Assembly (NCBI RefSeq): GCF_032108445.1
Contig: NZ_CP134876.1
Span: forward strand, 6,820,001-6,884,000
Reading direction: 5' to 3'
Length of the DNA stretch: 64,000 nucleotides
Source: Micromonospora halotolerans
GTDB lineage: Bacteria > Actinomycetota > Actinomycetes > Mycobacteriales > Micromonosporaceae
Shown here piece after piece: positions 60,862 through 64,000 of this stretch. Position 1 is the first letter of the stretch; each line of letters opens with the position of its first letter. The position numbers were made by a program, and so were the translations under genes. The notes under the pieces were generated by a model. It was given only the letters and a program-made list of their open reading frames with translations, was not told where the DNA came from and searched no databases.

Positions 60862-61464
60862 ATGGGCAAGCCGACCCGCTGGGTGACCGACACGAAGCCC
60901 GGCCACTCGCAGTGGTACGTCGACCGGTTCCGCCAGCTCGCCGCCGAAGGGGCGGACCTGGCCGGCGAGGCCCGGCTGCTGGACGCGCTCGTCGCGCCGG
61001 GCGCGCGGATCCTCGACGCCGGCTGCGGCACCGGGCGGGTGGCCGCCGCGCTGGCCGCCCGGGGCCACACCGCGGTGGGCGTCGACGCCGACCCGGTGCT
61101 GATCGACGCCGCCCGCACCGACCACCCCGGCCCGCGCTTCCTGGTCGCCGACCTGGCCGAGCTGGACCTGGCCGCGCAGGACGAGCCCGAGCCGTTCGAC
61201 GCGGCCGTGGTGGCCGGCAACGTGATGGCGTTCGTCGCCCCCGGCACCGAGCGCGCCGTGCTGACCCGCGTGGCCGCGCACGTGCGGCCGGACGGCCTCG
61301 TGGTGGTCGGCTTCGGCACCGACCGCGGCTACCCGCTCACCGGGCTGGACGCCGACGCGGTGGCCGCCGGGCTCCGCCGGGAACACCGCTTCGCCACCTG
61401 GGACCTGCGCCCCTGGCACGACGACGCGGAGTTCGCGGTGACCGTGTTCCGCAAGCCGGCCTGA
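60862..61464 (+). CDS. Class I SAM-dependent methyltransferase
   Basis: Protein of 200 residues with motif I ARILDAGCGTGRVAAALAAR, the acidic loop end VGVDADPVLIDAA, and a DAAVVAGNVMAF motif IV region. It belongs to the small UbiE-like group; substrate unknown. ATG start at 60862, monocistronic. Confidence 0.9.
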   Translation: MGKPTRWVTDTKPGHSQWYVDRFRQLAAEGADLAGEARLLDALVAPGARILDAGCGTGRVAAALAARGHTAVGVDADPVLIDAARTDHPGPRFLVADLAELDLAAQDEPEPFDAAVVAGNVMAFVAPGTERAVLTRVAAHVRPDGLVVVGFGTDRGYPLTGLDADAVAAGLRREHRFATWDLRPWHDDAEFAVTVFRKPA

Positions 61465-61504
61465 GCCGTCCCGGCGCTGCTCCCGCCGAGGGCGGCGACC
61501 GGCC

Positions 61505-62887
61505 TCACGCCGGGGCGGCGACCGCGCGGGCGGCGGCCGGGTCGAGCGGGCTGCCCGCCGGCACCAGGCTGACCAGGCCCGCCGGCAGCCGGACCGGACG
61601 CACCCCGGCGTAGCCGAGCATGCCGGGCACGTCGGCGCCGGCCAGCACGTAGCGCCGGCCGAGGTCGGTGACCACGCAGATCGCCCCGCCGGTGGCGCCG
61701 GGAGCGGCCACCGACTCGACGAGCGCACCCCGCCCCGGCTCGACCACCACCTGGTCGGCCAGCCCGCCCCGGCCGGCCGGCGTCCGCGCCGCCGCGGAGA
61801 GGTCCGGCGGGGCGGCGCCGAGCCGGACCTCGCGTACGCCGGTGTCGTCGCCGGCGCTGGCGCACAGCGCGCCGCCCTCCACCGTCGCCAGCGCGGGCGG
61901 GACGGCGGGCGGGGCGGTCGGCCCGGAGGGCACCAGGTCGGGGAGCTTCGGCAGGGCGGCGAACCGGCCCAGGGTGATCGGTTCCGGGTCGCCCTGGCCG
62001 GTGCGGGCGAGCAGCAGGGCCGCCTGCAACTCGGTGATGCCGGCCAGGCCGGTCCGCCCGGCCACCGCGTACTGCCGGCCGCCCCCGGAGTTGCGGACCA
62101 GGTAGACGTCGCCGACCGTCGCGCCGGCGACCCGCTCGGACGGGGTGCCCAGGTCGCGCAGCGGGGGCGGCGCCAGGTCGGCGCCGGCCGGCACCGTGTT
62201 GAGCAGCGCCGGGGCCACCGGCACCGCCCGTTCCCGGGTGGCGGCCAGCGCGGCGAGCACCAGGTCGGTGTCCCGGAGCAGGTAGCGCCGCTCGTGCCAG
62301 AGCAGGTGCAGGCTGCCGTCCGGGTGGCGCAGCAGCAGGCCCTGGTCGCCGAGGGGCCGGCCGCCGGTGGGGTCCCGCCCGACCAACAGCGCCGAACGGA
62401 CCTCCGTGCGGCCCGCCTCGGCGGCGGTGACCGAGCAGACCGTCCACGCCGCGGCGGTGAGCCGCCCCGGCGCGGGCAGCGAGTCGGGGGCGTCGGCGAT
62501 GCCGAGCGGCAGGCCGCGCGGCACGCCCTCGATGGAGCGGCGGGAGACCAGCACGGTCTTCGGCCGCTCCGCCCCGAGGACCAGCAGCGCCGAGGCGTAG
62601 TTGAGGACCGGGTGCAGCTTCTCCTCCCGGTAGACGAACCGCGCGCCGGACTCCTTCTCCACGATCACGGCGCCCGTGTCGCGCCAGGCGCTGCCGCCGC
62701 CGGCGAACAGGCCGTAGAGGGCGACCCCGCCGAGCGCGATCACCGCGACCAGCACGCTGGCCAGGCCGGCGCCGGCCAGCCGCCGGAACGGCGACTGCGC
62801 GGGGTCGGTCTCCCGCATCACGAGGGCGGCGACCGCCCGCTGGACGGTGAACTGATAGGAGTGGAGCTGGTCCTGCCGGGACGGCAT
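61505..62887 (-). CDS. eccB: Type VII secretion protein EccB
   Basis: Protein of 460 residues. The N-terminus MPSRQDQLHSYQFTVQRAVA is the EccB hallmark, followed by one membrane helix at about residues 40-62 and a large extracytoplasmic domain with repeated 'VYREEKLHPVLNYASALLVL'-type units and the Cys pair usual in EccB. It forms part of the ESX secretion core complex. No other ESX gene lies in the window. ATG 62887 chosen from family start. Confidence 0.93.
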   Translation of the reverse strand: MPSRQDQLHSYQFTVQRAVAALVMRETDPAQSPFRRLAGAGLASVLVAVIALGGVALYGLFAGGGSAWRDTGAVIVEKESGARFVYREEKLHPVLNYASALLVLGAERPKTVLVSRRSIEGVPRGLPLGIADAPDSLPAPGRLTAAAWTVCSVTAAEAGRTEVRSALLVGRDPTGGRPLGDQGLLLRHPDGSLHLLWHERRYLLRDTDLVLAALAATRERAVPVAPALLNTVPAGADLAPPPLRDLGTPSERVAGATVGDVYLVRNSGGGRQYAVAGRTGLAGITELQAALLLARTGQGDPEPITLGRFAALPKLPDLVPSGPTAPPAVPPALATVEGGALCASAGDDTGVREVRLGAAPPDLSAAARTPAGRGGLADQVVVEPGRGALVESVAAPGATGGAICVVTDLGRRYVLAGADVPGMLGYAGVRPVRLPAGLVSLVPAGSPLDPAAARAVAAPA

Positions 62888-63060
62888 CGGGCCCCTTCCC
62901 GAGAGCGATCGTCGGCGCACAGGATAAGCGCTGCGTCGATGCCGTGCGGACCCTCCGTGTCGCCCGGTGAGCGTGGGCGATCGCGGGACTCACCGTGGGA
63001 GCGGTTGCCGGGACCGGTACGGTCACCATGGCGGTGTGGGCCGCCGAAGGAGGGGACACA

Positions 63061-63666
63061 GTGGACAGCAGCGCCTGGGACGCCCGGTACGCGAGCACGC
63101 CCGGGCTGGTGTGGAGCGCTGAGCCCAACCGCTTCGTGGTCGAGTCGGTCACCGGGCTCGCCCCCGGCGCCGCGCTGGACCTGGCCGCGGGTGAGGGGCG
63201 CAACGCGGTCTGGCTGGCCGAGCAGGGCTGGCGGGTCACCGCGGTGGACTTCTCGCCGGTGGCGGTCGGCCGGGGCCGGGAGCTGGCCGCCGGCCGCGGC
63301 GTCCAGGTCGAGTGGCGGGTCGCCGACGTGACCGCGTACCGGCCGGTGCCGGGCAGCTACGACCTCGTGCTGATCAGCTACCTGCACCTGCTCGCCGGCG
63401 ATCTCGCCCGGGTGCTGGCCGCGGCCAAGCAGGCGCTGCGTCCGGGCGGGAGCCTCGTGGTGGTCGGCCACGACCTGGCGAACCTGACCGGCGGCACGGG
63501 TGGCCCGCAGGACCCGGCCGTGCTGCTCACCCCGGAGGCGGTCGTCGACGGGCTGGCCGGGCTGCACATCCGGCGCGCCGAGACGGCCCGCCGTCCGGTG
63601 CCCACCACCGACGGCGGCACGGTCGACGCCCTCGACACGGTCGTCGTGGCGAGCCGCCCCGACTGA
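63061..63666 (+). CDS. Class I SAM-dependent methyltransferase
   Basis: Protein of 201 residues resembling the Tellurite-resistance/TehB-like group: WDARYASTPGLVWSAEPNRF, motif I ALDLAAGEGRNAVWLAEQGW and VTAVDFSPVAVGRGRELA. GTG 63061 has AAGGAGGGG 6 nt upstream, which decides the start. Substrate unknown. Confidence 0.9.
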   Translation: MDSSAWDARYASTPGLVWSAEPNRFVVESVTGLAPGAALDLAAGEGRNAVWLAEQGWRVTAVDFSPVAVGRGRELAAGRGVQVEWRVADVTAYRPVPGSYDLVLISYLHLLAGDLARVLAAAKQALRPGGSLVVVGHDLANLTGGTGGPQDPAVLLTPEAVVDGLAGLHIRRAETARRPVPTTDGGTVDALDTVVVASRPD

Positions 63667-63682
63667 CCGGCGCCGCGAACCG

Positions 63683-64000
63683 TCAGGGCCGCAGGATCAG
63701 CCGGATCGGGTTGCCCTCCTTCTCCCGCACCCGGCGCACCGCCTCCGGTGCGTCCGCCAGCGGCAGCACGTCGCTGACCGACGCGGACAGGTCGAGCCGG
63801 CCCAGCCCGGTGAGGGTGACCAGCTGCCCGACGTGCTCGGCCTCGGAGCCGTAGTGGCCGAGCACCGCCTGCCGGTTGTAGGTGAACCGGCTGTCCGACG
63901 GGATGCTGATCGGCTGGTTGGCGATGCCGGCGAGCACCAGCCGTCCGTGCCGGCCGAGCACGGTCATGGCCTGCTCGCGAACCGCGTTGACGCCGGCGAA
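63683..64000 (-). CDS. Zn-type alcohol dehydrogenase, 3' part only
   Basis: The last 105 codons of a medium-chain dehydrogenase running off the right edge of the window: AVREQAMTVLGRHGRLVLAG (end of the Rossmann fold) and the C-terminal PLADAPEAVRRVREKEGNPI. The 5' part, including catalytic residues, is outside the window. Confidence 0.85.
   Translation of the reverse strand, partial: FAGVNAVREQAMTVLGRHGRLVLAGIANQPISIPSDSRFTYNRQAVLGHYGSEAEHVGQLVTLTGLGRLDLSASVSDVLPLADAPEAVRRVREKEGNPIRLILRP

Overview
The DNA is uniformly very GC-rich with strong third-position bias, GTG/TTG starts and AGGAG-type ribosome sites. Together with the Scr1/DUF397 regulator pair, EccB, DUF2795 and DUF5937-type proteins and a large modular NRPS/PKS locus, this points to a chromosome of a filamentous actinomycete, most likely Micromonosporaceae (Micromonospora or a close relative). 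No rRNA, tRNA, CRISPR or insertion sequence was recognised.

Left flank (1-21.6 kb): ordinary core and accessory genes. They include DUF2795 and DUF1345 proteins, a HhH-like protein, a pirin, a membrane-anchored protein, a secreted lysozyme-like protein behind possible tandem SigR-like promoters, NADP-type glutamate dehydrogenase, a frameshifted secreted alpha/beta hydrolase behind a TetR-type operator, a DedA protein, a MOSC protein, a receptor Ser/Thr kinase, a LacI regulator, an Scr1/DUF397 pair, a GGDEF protein, a MazF-like protein, an MFS exporter divergent from its likely regulator, an OsmC protein, a methyltransferase, a NUDIX hydrolase and a serpin. Fragments resembling the methyltransferase and serpin genes lie side by side at 18.31-18.41 kb.

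Centre (21.6-49.4 kb, all minus strand): one tightly packed hybrid NRPS/PKS operon transcribed from about 49.4 kb leftwards. The order is A-PCP-KS (AT missing); type II thioesterase fused to a LanB-like protein; a second LanB-like protein; A-PCP-C-PCP; KS-AT-KR-DH-ACP; a SyrP-like Fe/2-oxoglutarate hydroxylase; MbtH; C-A(Asn)-PCP; and C-A(Ser)-PCP-TE-MFS. Most junctions are 1-4 nt overlaps. Adenylation codes read from the sequence predict Asn and Ser for the last two modules, and the hydroxylase suggests a beta-hydroxylated residue. The notable features are two tandem paralogues of the glutamylation (N-terminal) part of lantibiotic dehydratases, which in known systems use aminoacyl-tRNA; a thioesterase with Cys in place of Ser; and an exporter fused to the last module. 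I do not recognise this as a characterised pathway. It is the best candidate here for an undescribed system.

Right flank (49.6-64 kb): a DUF2267 protein, a NUDIX hydrolase, an unknown protein, a molybdopterin oxidoreductase, then a divergent carbohydrate locus. One arm is dehydrogenase, sugar isomerase/epimerase and GH63-like hydrolase; the other is a sugar ABC transporter (binding lipoprotein and two permeases, no ATPase). The window ends with a membrane protein, two methyltransferases, EccB and the 3' part of an alcohol dehydrogenase.
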